Shown here one piece after another: positions 26,461 to 33,475 of a DNA stretch of 48,724 nt. The stretch covers positions 1 through 48,724 of the forward strand of contig JAEWXO010000007.1 of NCBI GenBank assembly GCA_023458875.1. Reading direction: 5' to 3'. This stretch comes from Bacillota bacterium (GTDB lineage: Bacteria > Bacillota > Clostridia > Oscillospirales > Ruminococcaceae). Below the pieces are notes generated by a model, which did not search any database, was not told the DNA's origin, and worked only from the letters and a program-made list of their open reading frames with translations. Each line of letters opens with the position of its first letter. Within the stretch, counting starts at the first letter, position 1. The translations under genes and the position numbers were made by a program.

Positions 26461-27642
26461 TCAGCATAACTTATATCTTTTTCCCGGCAGTGATATTATT
26501 TCCCCGGATATTTCAAGATCTGTAAGAGCCGTAAGAACGACCTGTGCATCCAGGCCGCTTTCTGCAATAATATCATCAATGTGTTTTTGTTCTTCACTAA
26601 AACATTTTACTATGGTAAGCTGCGTACCAGACAAATCGTCATAGTTTTTTTCTATGATTTTTTTTGTTTTATTATTTTTAATATCTGTATCCGGGTTTTT
26701 CTGTGAAAATACCTCGGAATCACTTAATGCTGCAATATATTCGTTTTCAGGCTTTAACGACGATAGTTTATGTGAAAATGTTGTATAATATTCATAAATA
26801 ATATCAAGATGACTAAAAACAGGTATGGCGCCGTCACGAAGATATTTTATTACTCCCTGATAATTTTTATTGAAAATATCAGCAGGAGGAAGACAGAATA
26901 CATCTCTCCCCTGTTCAACAGCCATGTCGGCAGTTATAAGTGCACCGCTTCCGCATGGTGCTTCGGCAATGAATACCCCAAGCGAAAGTCCCGACAGTAT
27001 TCTGTTCCGGACAGGAAAATTTCTTCCCAAAGGCGGAGTCCCCGGTAAAAATTCTGAAATCAGGGCTCCGTTTCGTCGGACAGCGTCTCTTATATCACTG
27101 TTTGCCCTTGGGTAATCCACATCGATACCACATCCAAGTACTGCTATTGTTCTTCCGTTTTCTTTTATTGCAGCTCTGTGTGCAGCAGAATCTATACCAT
27201 CGGCAAATCCGCTTACAATTGTTAATCCGGCTTTTGAAAGCTCTGATGAAATTTTTTCAACGGCAAATATTCCATAAGGCGAAGGGTGTCTGGTTCCTAC
27301 CACTGTAAGAGCAGGCGCGTCAAGGCTGTTGTCAAGAATTCCGTCACAGTACAGAACAGACGGAGGATTGAATATTGATCTTAGCTGTGACGGATATTTA
27401 TCATCATTATATGTATATATACTGATGTTTTTCTGTTCACACAATGCAATAACTTTTTCAGCATTTTCAATAGAAATTTTTTTAATTGCGTTTTTTTCGG
27501 CAGCTGTAAGCTTAACAGAACCGTTTACTGCACCATAGTACCCCTGTCTGGCATCACCGCATTCCTGTATTATATCCCATATACGCGGATTAGCAGTTCC
27601 AAACGCCATTGTCAGCCATATCCAGTATCTTTTTTCTTCCAT
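26461..27642 (-). CDS. dprA: DNA processing protein DprA
   Basis: A 393-residue RecA loader that protects incoming single-stranded DNA during transformation. The Rossmann-fold core carries VVGTRHPSPYG, IVSGFADGIDSAAHRAAI, TIAVLGCGIDVDYPR and FPVRNRILSGLS. A C-terminal winged-helix part (TDLEISGEIISLPGKRYKL) follows a charged linker. It lies directly before topA, the common Firmicutes order. Only a weak ribosome binding site precedes the ATG. Confidence 0.95.
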   Translation of the reverse strand: MEEKRYWIWLTMAFGTANPRIWDIIQECGDARQGYYGAVNGSVKLTAAEKNAIKKISIENAEKVIALCEQKNISIYTYNDDKYPSQLRSIFNPPSVLYCDGILDNSLDAPALTVVGTRHPSPYGIFAVEKISSELSKAGLTIVSGFADGIDSAAHRAAIKENGRTIAVLGCGIDVDYPRANSDIRDAVRRNGALISEFLPGTPPLGRNFPVRNRILSGLSLGVFIAEAPCGSGALITADMAVEQGRDVFCLPPADIFNKNYQGVIKYLRDGAIPVFSHLDIIYEYYTTFSHKLSSLKPENEYIAALSDSEVFSQKNPDTDIKNNKTKKIIEKNYDDLSGTQLTIVKCFSEEQKHIDDIIAESGLDAQVVLTALTDLEISGEIISLPGKRYKLC

Positions 27643-27747
27643 ATAATTTTGTTACCAAAAACTTAAAAGTCCTCATATTTAATCTGAAACCATGCGGTCA
27701 TAATATACGTTTTCCTGTAACATTCTCCTTTTATTTTTTATATTTAT

Positions 27748-28542
27748 TTACTGACGAATTGTTTTCATTTCCCACATAATAATTCCGGCTGCCATAGCAG
27801 CATTAAGTGAGTTCACGTTTCCGTTCATTTTTATTGTGAGCTTTTTGACACATGCATCCGATACATCAGACGGTAATCCGTTTCCCTCATTTCCTATAAT
27901 GACAGCACCACCGTCTGCAAATGAGCATTTTTTCAGATCATCCGCATCACTGTCTATTACGGCCGCATATGTGATTATTCCTTTGTCCCTGCATACTTTT
28001 AATATTTCGTCTATATTGCAGTCATTAAATATTTTTGTTCTGAACACTGAGCCCATTGTCGAACGTATTGTTTTGGGATTAAAAAGTTCGCATGTCTGTG
28101 ACAGAATAACCCCGTCTATTCCGACAGCGTCAGCCGTCCTGATTATCATTCCAAGATTTCCGGGATCCTGAAGCTGATAAAGTACTATATAGTGTTTTCC
28201 CGACTCAATTGCCTGCCCTAAATCAGGAAACATTGGAATACTGCATATTGCAAAAATGCCCTGTGTCTTTTCCGTACATGAAATCTTCATTCCAAGCTCA
28301 TTTGAAATAATTAGCATCTTTACTTCTTTCAAATCAACCTGGGATAAATCATTATAATATTTTTCATACGCAGATTCCGTCATAAGTATCTGTCTGACGG
28401 ATGAATTTTCGCTGAGTGCATCGCAGATGAGCCTGTACCCCTCAATCACATACATATTGTAATTTTTCCGTTCTTTTTTTGACTCAGCAAGCTTTGTATA
28501 AAGCTTAATAGTCGGGTTGTCTTTGGATTTAATAACAGTCAA
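27748..28542 (-). CDS. TrmH/SpoU-family RNA 2'-O-ribose methyltransferase (YsgA-like)
   Basis: A 264-residue protein with an N-terminal RNA-binding substrate domain (KERKNYNMYVIEGYRLICDA) and a C-terminal SPOUT fold with all three knot motifs: LQDPGNLGMIIRTADAVGID, IIGNEGNGLP, and KMNGNVNSLNAAMAAGIIMW. It should 2'-O-methylate rRNA or tRNA; the target cannot be told. The start is a TTG (28540-28542) behind a GTGGTG site. It lies after the rplT terminator, next to the infC operon. Confidence 0.9.
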   Translation of the reverse strand: MTVIKSKDNPTIKLYTKLAESKKERKNYNMYVIEGYRLICDALSENSSVRQILMTESAYEKYYNDLSQVDLKEVKMLIISNELGMKISCTEKTQGIFAICSIPMFPDLGQAIESGKHYIVLYQLQDPGNLGMIIRTADAVGIDGVILSQTCELFNPKTIRSTMGSVFRTKIFNDCNIDEILKVCRDKGIITYAAVIDSDADDLKKCSFADGGAVIIGNEGNGLPSDVSDACVKKLTIKMNGNVNSLNAAMAAGIIMWEMKTIRQ

Positions 28543-28588
28543 AAAAACACCACTTTCTCAAATTAAGACAAAAACAATTAATCTAAAG

Positions 28589-28622
28589 AAAACACGCTCT
28601 GTATATATTAAGAGCGTGTTTT
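28589..28622 (-). terminator. Rho-independent terminator after rplT
   Basis: Perfect 12-base stem AAAACACGCTCT/AGAGCGTGTTTT with a ten-base loop. It ends the infC-rpmI-rplT transcript on the minus strand (tail TTTTCTTT). The plus strand also has a T-run, so it could work both ways. Confidence 0.9.
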
Positions 28623-28631
28623 TTTTAAAAA

Positions 28632-28985
28632 TTAAAGAGCTGCCTTTGCCTTTTCAACAATTGCTGTAAAGCCTGCAGGATCGTTAATTGCGATTTCTGA
28701 AAGCATTTTACGGTTTAATGTTATTTCAGCTTTTTTAAGACCATTCATGAATGTTGAATAATTCATGCCGTTGATCTTTGCAGCTGCACTGATTCTTGTT
28801 ATCCAAAGCTGTCTGAAATTACGTTTTTTCAGCTTACGTCCAACATAAGCATAGTTACCGGATTTCATTACAGCCTGTTTAGCCATTTTAAAATGCTTGC
28901 TCTTTGCGCCCCAGTATCCCTTAGCAAGCTTTAGAGTTTTATTTCTTCTCTTACGAGTCATCATCGCACCCTTAACACGTGCCAT
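28632..28985 (-). CDS. rplT: 50S ribosomal protein L20
   Basis: A 117-residue ribosomal protein of standard length, opening MARVKGAMMTRKRRNKTLKL and containing KGYWGAKSKHFKMAKQAVMK and FRQLWITRISAA. L20 is an early 50S assembly protein and in Bacillus also represses its own operon through the infC leader. It is the last gene of infC-rpmI-rplT. Confidence 0.98.
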   Translation of the reverse strand: MARVKGAMMTRKRRNKTLKLAKGYWGAKSKHFKMAKQAVMKSGNYAYVGRKLKKRNFRQLWITRISAAAKINGMNYSTFMNGLKKAEITLNRKMLSEIAINDPAGFTAIVEKAKAAL

Positions 28986-29076
28986 ATATTTTACCTCCGA
29001 TTTTTTGATTTATTCGTTTACTTATTTTACTGATTTTAATTTGACCAAACCGGCTTATAAACTCATAAAACTGAAT

Positions 29077-29280
29077 TTAGTTATATGGCATAAGCTGCTT
29101 GAGGGCGTCCATGTTTGTCTTGCTTGCAACACCTGAAGCACGGTTAGATCTTTTTCTCTTTGTTTCCTTCTGAGTCAGTCTATGTCTTCTGTTTGTCTTC
29201 TGGAATTTAAATTTACCACTTCCAGTAGCTTTAAAACGCTTTTTTGCACCTGAATGTGTTTTAACTTTTACCTTAGCCAT
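29077..29280 (-). CDS. rpmI: 50S ribosomal protein L35
   Basis: A 67-residue basic protein, MAKVKVKTHSGAKKRFKATG with HRLTQKETKRKR, typical of L35. It follows infC by 17 bases with a GGAGG site. The 91-base gap to rplT holds no clear element. Confidence 0.98.
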   Translation of the reverse strand: MAKVKVKTHSGAKKRFKATGSGKFKFQKTNRRHRLTQKETKRKRSNRASGVASKTNMDALKQLMPYN

Positions 29281-29297
29281 TTGTAGTTCCTCCTTAA

Positions 29298-29816
29298 TTA
29301 TTTAGTTGCCTTTGGTGAAATGAACATAACCAAGCTACGTCCTTCCATTTTGGCTGACTTCTCGACAACGCCAACCTCCAGACAATTTTCCTTAAATCGC
29401 TCCAGCAACTCACCGCCAAGTTCAGGATGAGCTATTGCGCGCTTCCGGAATCTAACGGAAATCTTGATTTTATCTCCGGATTTTAGAAATTTAAGAGCCT
29501 GATTTAACTTAGTATTAAAATCATTTGTATCGATATTAGAAAACATTCTGATTTCTTTTATTTCAACTACTTTTTGATTTTTTCTTGCCTCTTTTTCACG
29601 TTTAGTCTGCTCAAAGCAGAACTTACCATAATCCATTATACGACATACAGGCGGTGTTGCTTGAGGAGCAATCTTAACAAGGTCAAGATTTTTATCAAAC
29701 GCAATCTTCTGTGCATCTGCGGCAGAAATAATTCCAAGCTGTGTTCCGTCAACGTCAATAACACGAAGCTCTTTATCGCGAATATCTTCGTTTATCTGTA
29801 GTTCTTTGTTGCTAAT
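29298..29816 (-). CDS. infC: Translation initiation factor IF-3 with AUU start
   Basis: A 172-residue IF-3 when started at ATT (29814-29816), close to the Bacillus length. A GGAGG site lies eight bases before this ATT, and the residues after it (SNKELQINEDIRDKELRVID) align with IF-3 N-termini. The frame is open upstream, but that segment is hydrophobic, unlike IF-3, and overlaps the leader terminator. Core motifs are PPVCRIMDYGKFCFEQ and VRFRKRAIAHPELG. IF-3 discriminates against non-canonical start codons, so an AUU start gives feedback control. First gene of infC-rpmI-rplT. Confidence 0.96.
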   Translation of the reverse strand: MSNKELQINEDIRDKELRVIDVDGTQLGIISAADAQKIAFDKNLDLVKIAPQATPPVCRIMDYGKFCFEQTKREKEARKNQKVVEIKEIRMFSNIDTNDFNTKLNQALKFLKSGDKIKISVRFRKRAIAHPELGGELLERFKENCLEVGVVEKSAKMEGRSLVMFISPKATK

Positions 29817-29851
29817 AGTCAGCACCTCCAAGACATTAAAAAAATTTGAAT

Positions 29852-29965
29852 AAAAAATGAGCACAGACACACGTCAGTACTCATACTTAAAATTTCTACT
29901 AAGTATTGACCAATTCGACACATAAAGGCCAATTGGTGAGAACTGAGGTTCTGCTTTGTTTTACC
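29852..29965 (-). promoter_or_regulatory. L20-type leader RNA with attenuator before infC
   Basis: From the predicted start near 29965 the leader contains CAGAACCTCAGTTCTCACC, a CCAATT/AATTGG stem, an ATACTTA/TTAAGTAT stem and finally a TGAGTAC/GTGCTCA hairpin (29857-29884) followed on the minus strand by six T. That last hairpin is an intrinsic terminator ahead of the gene. Bacillus infC operons use such a leader, bound by L20, to stop transcription; the arrangement here matches, but family membership is by resemblance. Confidence 0.75.
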
Positions 29966-29971
29966 TGATTA

Positions 29972-30000
29972 AGTATACTCTAATATCATCTATTTGTCAA
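29972..30000 (-). promoter_or_regulatory. Sigma-A-type promoter of infC-rpmI-rplT
   Basis: Minus strand consensus TTGACA (29995-30000), 17 bases, TATACT (29972-29977), the same hexamers and spacing as the topA promoter. Predicted start near 29965. Confidence 0.85.
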
Positions 30001-30039
30001 CCCTTTTTAAAAAATTCACATAATATTAACATTTAAAGT

Positions 30040-30119
30040 GATGCGGCTATGAGCGAAGATATAAGGCGCGGTTGCATCCGCAGATGTGAAATCCCGGCCT
30101 TATTAACAAATTAAGACCG
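30040..30119 (-). repeat. GC-rich structured intergenic element, copy 1 (degenerate)
   Basis: Read on the minus strand this block shares TTAATA.GG, GGGATTTC, a small hairpin, CGCGCCTT and CTTCG.TCA in the same order with the element at 31521-31595 on the plus strand. Copy 1 lacks the second hairpin of copy 2 and its last stem is imperfect. A GGTCTTA/TAAGGCC hairpin with a loop (30097-30119) precedes GGGATTTC. It is much more GC-rich than its surroundings. The rest of the gene-free stretch to 30233 is AT-rich and shows no clear promoter. Confidence 0.6.
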
Positions 30120-30233
30120 GCGGCCGATCGTCAATCATAATACTTTAATTTTTCACACAATATTAATACTTTATACCTTTAAACATGATAATATTATTTA
30201 AAAAGATTAATAATTTTCAGGATGGTGTTTAAA

Positions 30234-30734
30234 ATGAAAAAAATTATTTATTCAGTTATTTCTGCATGCCTTTCCGTATCCCTCTTATCATCATGCAGTG
30301 ATTCAAAAAATTCAGATTCAGTCACTTCATCAAAGAAATCAGCAAATACTGCATCTGTATCTTCTGTATCTTCAGAATCAACAAAGGCCCCTGATATTAC
30401 AGTTACCGCTGATGAAGCAGAAAAATACGTAAAGGAACTCTTTGATGCTGCACAGACAGTTGCTGACCGCTACTCCACCTCAGGCGGAGTCATTATATCA
30501 ACCGTAATAAAAAACACAGATGCACCTTCAGATGCCGAAAAAATGAATATCTGCAACATGATAAACGGCATCTATACCCACGAAGGAATCTGGGCTGTTA
30601 AAATTCAGAACTTTAAAATAATAAGTGCCGTTTATACTCCTTATGATAACTGCGGAATCGTTGCACGATATCCTGAAGCATTTGAGGGCAGCACTGATAA
30701 TATTTCTTCAGTAAATATTGATTCATTTTTGTAA
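30234..30734 (+). CDS. Small lipoprotein of unknown function
   Basis: The only plus-strand gene recognised in the window. It encodes 166 residues from the ATG at 30234 (GGTG six bases upstream); an ATG four codons earlier has no ribosome binding site. A type II signal peptide is clear: MKKIIYSVISACLSVSLLSS then Cys with lipobox LSSC, followed by a Ser/Lys/Thr-rich linker to about residue 50. The mature domain begins DITVTADEAEKYVKELFDAA and includes STSGGVIIST. This weakly recalls pilin-like globular domains, but I do not recognise the family. It converges with spoIIR, whose stop lies 50 bases away. Function unknown; likely anchored outside the membrane. Confidence 0.8.
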   Translation: MKKIIYSVISACLSVSLLSSCSDSKNSDSVTSSKKSANTASVSSVSSESTKAPDITVTADEAEKYVKELFDAAQTVADRYSTSGGVIISTVIKNTDAPSDAEKMNICNMINGIYTHEGIWAVKIQNFKIISAVYTPYDNCGIVARYPEAFEGSTDNISSVNIDSFL

Positions 30735-30783
30735 TAAAAAGATTCTTTCATCAGGCAGTCGCCAAATGCAGGATTACTTCATT

Positions 30784-31404
30784 CTAACCTTTTATTGAAT
30801 TTGCAATATCATTGTATATTTCAACACATTTAAACCGTATTTCATATTCAGAACAGTTTTCAAGAATCTTTATTTCACCGTCGGTAAAATATCCGCTGTA
30901 ATCATTTATATCAAAGTCTCCCTGTTTGTCTGCTGCCGCAGGAACACACAGAGGAGGATACATAACGCACCACCAGTTTTTGCCTTCAGCTTCACCTATG
31001 GTTACACGAACCGCAGAATAATATCCATGCGGCATTGTGATATTTCCATATACCCTGTCATCAAAGTTCATATCCACGACTTCTGACTGTGTAGTATAAC
31101 CATATCCGCACTCCGCCACCCTGGCCTGAGCTATCCCGTTTATCTCGTCTATTCTTGAAGAAAGAATTTTTTTTGCTTCTTCAGCACTTTGGCAGTTTTC
31201 AAGCCAGCCGTTTGTATATTCAAGTATTCTGTCACGCACCTGAAGCTTTAAAGCCTGATCCTCATCGCTGTCAGAATTCGCTAAAATATGTATTCTGACT
31301 ACGTCCCTCTGAAGTTCACTGTAGTTCTTTCCAAAGCTTCTTATCCCTGAACCTGCAATTGCAAGTAAAAGTCCTAAAACAAATATTATCTCAAATTTTT
31401 TCAT
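30784..31404 (-). CDS. spoIIR: Stage II sporulation protein R
   Basis: A 206-residue exported protein with an N-terminal membrane/signal segment and the SpoIIR hallmark VRIHILANSDSDEDQALKLQ, then GYTTQSEVVDMNFDDRVYGN, MPHGYYSAVRVTIGEAEGKN and WWCVMYPPLC. In Bacillus SpoIIR is made in the forespore under sigma-F, crosses to the intermembrane space and triggers SpoIIGA to process pro-sigma-E. An AGAGGTG site lies eight bases before the ATG. I saw no convincing sigma-F promoter, only a loose GGAGAATAA about 50 bases upstream. It shows the organism can sporulate. Confidence 0.95.
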   Translation of the reverse strand: MKKFEIIFVLGLLLAIAGSGIRSFGKNYSELQRDVVRIHILANSDSDEDQALKLQVRDRILEYTNGWLENCQSAEEAKKILSSRIDEINGIAQARVAECGYGYTTQSEVVDMNFDDRVYGNITMPHGYYSAVRVTIGEAEGKNWWCVMYPPLCVPAAADKQGDFDINDYSGYFTDGEIKILENCSEYEIRFKCVEIYNDIANSIKG

Positions 31405-31520
31405 ATGTCAATCACCTCTGAGTTAAATATTGACATAAAAAAATGATTTATTCTCCAGTTTTAATTTTTTTAATAATTAATTGGCAGGTTATTATTCAGC
31501 CGCTGCTGTTACTTTATTAA

Positions 31521-31595
31521 TATGGGGGATTTCGACTCAGAGCGAGTCGATCGGGCTTCCCGGTCGCGCCTTTGACCTTCGGTCAAATACCCATA
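31521..31595 (+). repeat. GC-rich structured intergenic element, copy 2 (four-stem RNA-like fold)
   Basis: A closing stem TATGGG/CCCATA (31521-31526 with 31590-31595) encloses three hairpins: TCGACTC/GAGTCGA (31532-31550), CGGG/CCCG around a short loop (31552-31562), and a perfect TTTGACC/GGTCAAA (31571-31587). CGCGCC sits unpaired before the last hairpin. The GC content is far above the neighbouring AT-rich DNA. The related copy is at 30040-30119 in the other orientation. It matches no riboswitch class I can name. Confidence 0.65.
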
Positions 31596-31614
31596 CCTTA
31601 CAAATTAATAAATT

Positions 31615-31647
31615 AACGCCTTCTTACTGTTTGTGTAAGGAGGCGTT
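31615..31647. terminator. Terminator-like hairpin between the DUF3048 gene and spoIIR
   Basis: Arms AACGCCT.CTTAC and GTAAG.AGGCGTT around a seven-base loop. The single mismatch is a U.G pair on the plus strand and A.C on the minus strand. Both sides have T-rich tails. On the minus strand it ends the DUF3048 transcript; on the plus strand it would end a transcript containing the element at 31521. Confidence 0.65.
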
Positions 31648-31683
31648 TGTTTATAAGGGTAAATATACGGTTACGATCGTATA

Positions 31684-32787
31684 TTATTCAACATAAAAGC
31701 TGCTTGTAATGCCAAAATAACATTTTCCGCGATTAACCGTAATCGCGTTTCCGCTGTTGTCGGTAATAATGAAATTAGAATCATCCGAAGGCTTTGACCA
31801 TGATATCTGCTGTGCTGAGCCGTTTGAAATATAATATCCGGTTCCGCCGTCAAGTGCTACATCCATACGGCCGTAATCATCTCTTACTGATACTGCTGTT
31901 TCAAGAACAAATATGTTTGTAAATGCAAGCTGCTCACCTGTAGCTTCATCTATATGAGGTTCCCCCGAATGCTGTTTTAAATATGTACCGCTCGCCTGGT
32001 CAAATGTAAATGTGCTGAAGTATGATTGAGAGAAATTAACAGTAAATGAATCACAGTCTACTCCGGCCGGTACGACAGGCTGTTCTCCCTCATTAAAAAC
32101 AAATGAATTTTTAGGGTTTGTTATATCTGTACGGTATCCGGCATTTGCAATAGTGTCTGCAAGAACACTTCCCTTTAAATATCCGGTATGCTCTCTGTCA
32201 TAAATTTCTAGCCTCTCCTGATCATTAAAGAACAATGAATTGTAATATCTTGAATCATCTCCGTCAAATCTGTCTATGCCAAGATTTGCAAGAGTTTCTT
32301 CTGCTATTGTATGATCCATTCCCCAGTGGCAGTATATCGCATCAAGTCCGTATGCTATAATAGGGAAATAATATCTGCAGCTTCTTATTGAGCAGATATC
32401 AGGAACGCTTGTATAGTCTGCAAAAACAGCCATCATTCTTGTTATACCGCCCTCAACTACTATCTCATACATATAATCCGCTGAACCGATACCGTACTGC
32501 GGAAGTGACTGACTGATGTTATTTATCATTATTGCTACAGGTCTTTTATTTACAGCCGCTTCGTTGTAGCCATATTCCCCTGTAAGAGGATTCTGTACAG
32601 TTGAAACAGACTCTGCAGCCTCCGTTGCCTGTGTTTCTGCCTGTGTTTCTGTCACCTTCTCTGTTACCTGCTGTACGGTTTCACCGGTTACCGATGATGA
32701 TTTTAGCGGTTCCGAATTTTTACATGCAGATGCTGAAAGCATACATGCAAGAACGGATGTAATTAATATAATTTTTCGAAGCTTCAT
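31684..32787 (-). CDS. DUF3048 family lipoprotein (YerB-like)
   Basis: A 367-residue lipoprotein starting MKLRKIILITSVLACMLSAS, with lipobox SASAC at Cys22 and a Thr/Glu/Ser-rich linker. The two DUF3048 parts follow: NKRPVAIMINNI, YEIVVEGGITRMMAVF, SIRSCRYYFPIIAYGLDAIY and CHWG in the first, and DAINGG-type and AQQISWSKPSDDSNF in the second. The biochemical role of DUF3048 is unknown. The frame is open upstream to a GTG inside the DUF2344 gene, but only the ATG at 32787 gives a sensible signal peptide. Confidence 0.88.
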   Translation of the reverse strand: MKLRKIILITSVLACMLSASACKNSEPLKSSSVTGETVQQVTEKVTETQAETQATEAAESVSTVQNPLTGEYGYNEAAVNKRPVAIMINNISQSLPQYGIGSADYMYEIVVEGGITRMMAVFADYTSVPDICSIRSCRYYFPIIAYGLDAIYCHWGMDHTIAEETLANLGIDRFDGDDSRYYNSLFFNDQERLEIYDREHTGYLKGSVLADTIANAGYRTDITNPKNSFVFNEGEQPVVPAGVDCDSFTVNFSQSYFSTFTFDQASGTYLKQHSGEPHIDEATGEQLAFTNIFVLETAVSVRDDYGRMDVALDGGTGYYISNGSAQQISWSKPSDDSNFIITDNSGNAITVNRGKCYFGITSSFYVE

Positions 32788-32815
32788 AATTTGAATCAGA
32801 TTCCTTTCATTGCTA

Positions 32816-33475
32816 TTATCTGAACTCTTCACCGTTCATTGTAATAATATTTTTTCTGTTAATTTTAACAAACTCAGGCTCACTGTCAATAAATTTATAA
32901 TATTCGCCAAGAAGCAATGACGGGTTGAAATTATTGTTGCTTCCTGAAGGCATTTTCAGCTTTACAAATATTCCTGTATCAGTATCTTCAACGGTCAGTG
33001 CTTCTATAAGAGGCTTAATATCGGTTTCTTTTATTTTGTTCTGCTTTGTTTTTTTCTGTACGGTTATCTGCTCCTGGGAAATAAATTCTCTAAAGCTTTC
33101 CGCTGTGAACTTTCCGTCATCTGAAATTATAAACACATCGTACAATGAAGAAGCTATCTCCGTATGCTTCATAACAGGCACGTAAAGATCAGTTATTTTT
33201 ATTCCCTCAGGAAGAGCGGCGTTCATTTTTTCCTTAACATAATCAGTTGAAAGATTTTCATCAATTATGTTAAAATCCATAATTTCACATTCGCCCTCTG
33301 AACCAAGCGAAAGCGGAAGCGGGAACATTATATATAAGTGCGGATTATATCCCTCTGTATACCAGACATCAATGTGTGCGCGCTTGAATGCCCTCTGCAT
33401 AAGCCTGTACAGATCAAGATGGGAAATATATTTTGCCCTGTCTGATTTTTTAAATCTGGCTCTGAGCTTTATCAA
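32816..33475 (-). CDS. DUF2344/TIGR03936 protein, partner of the adjacent radical SAM enzyme
   Basis: A 219-residue protein of the TIGR03936 family, opening IKLRARFKKSDRAKYISHLD with HIDVWYTEGYNPHLYIMFP and LPLSLGSEGECEIMDF. Homologues are almost always beside, or fused to, the TIGR03960 radical SAM protein, as here. The shared role is not known; RNA modification is often suggested. The start is likely the TTG at 33475, eight bases after GGGAGG, inside the end of the upstream gene; a GTG three codons earlier overlaps that site. Confidence 0.9.
   Translation of the reverse strand: MIKLRARFKKSDRAKYISHLDLYRLMQRAFKRAHIDVWYTEGYNPHLYIMFPLPLSLGSEGECEIMDFNIIDENLSTDYVKEKMNAALPEGIKITDLYVPVMKHTEIASSLYDVFIISDDGKFTAESFREFISQEQITVQKKTKQNKIKETDIKPLIEALTVEDTDTGIFVKLKMPSGSNNNFNPSLLLGEYYKFIDSEPEFVKINRKNIITMNGEEFR

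Noticed and set aside
27679..27723. A 14-codon minus-strand frame before dprA
   Set aside because: An AAAGGAG lies too close (one or two bases) to its ATG and nothing about the peptide is recognisable.
30040..31595. Inverted copies of the structured element as ends of a transposon carrying spoIIR
   Set aside because: The copies are divergent, no transposase or target duplication is seen, and spoIIR is a core sporulation gene.
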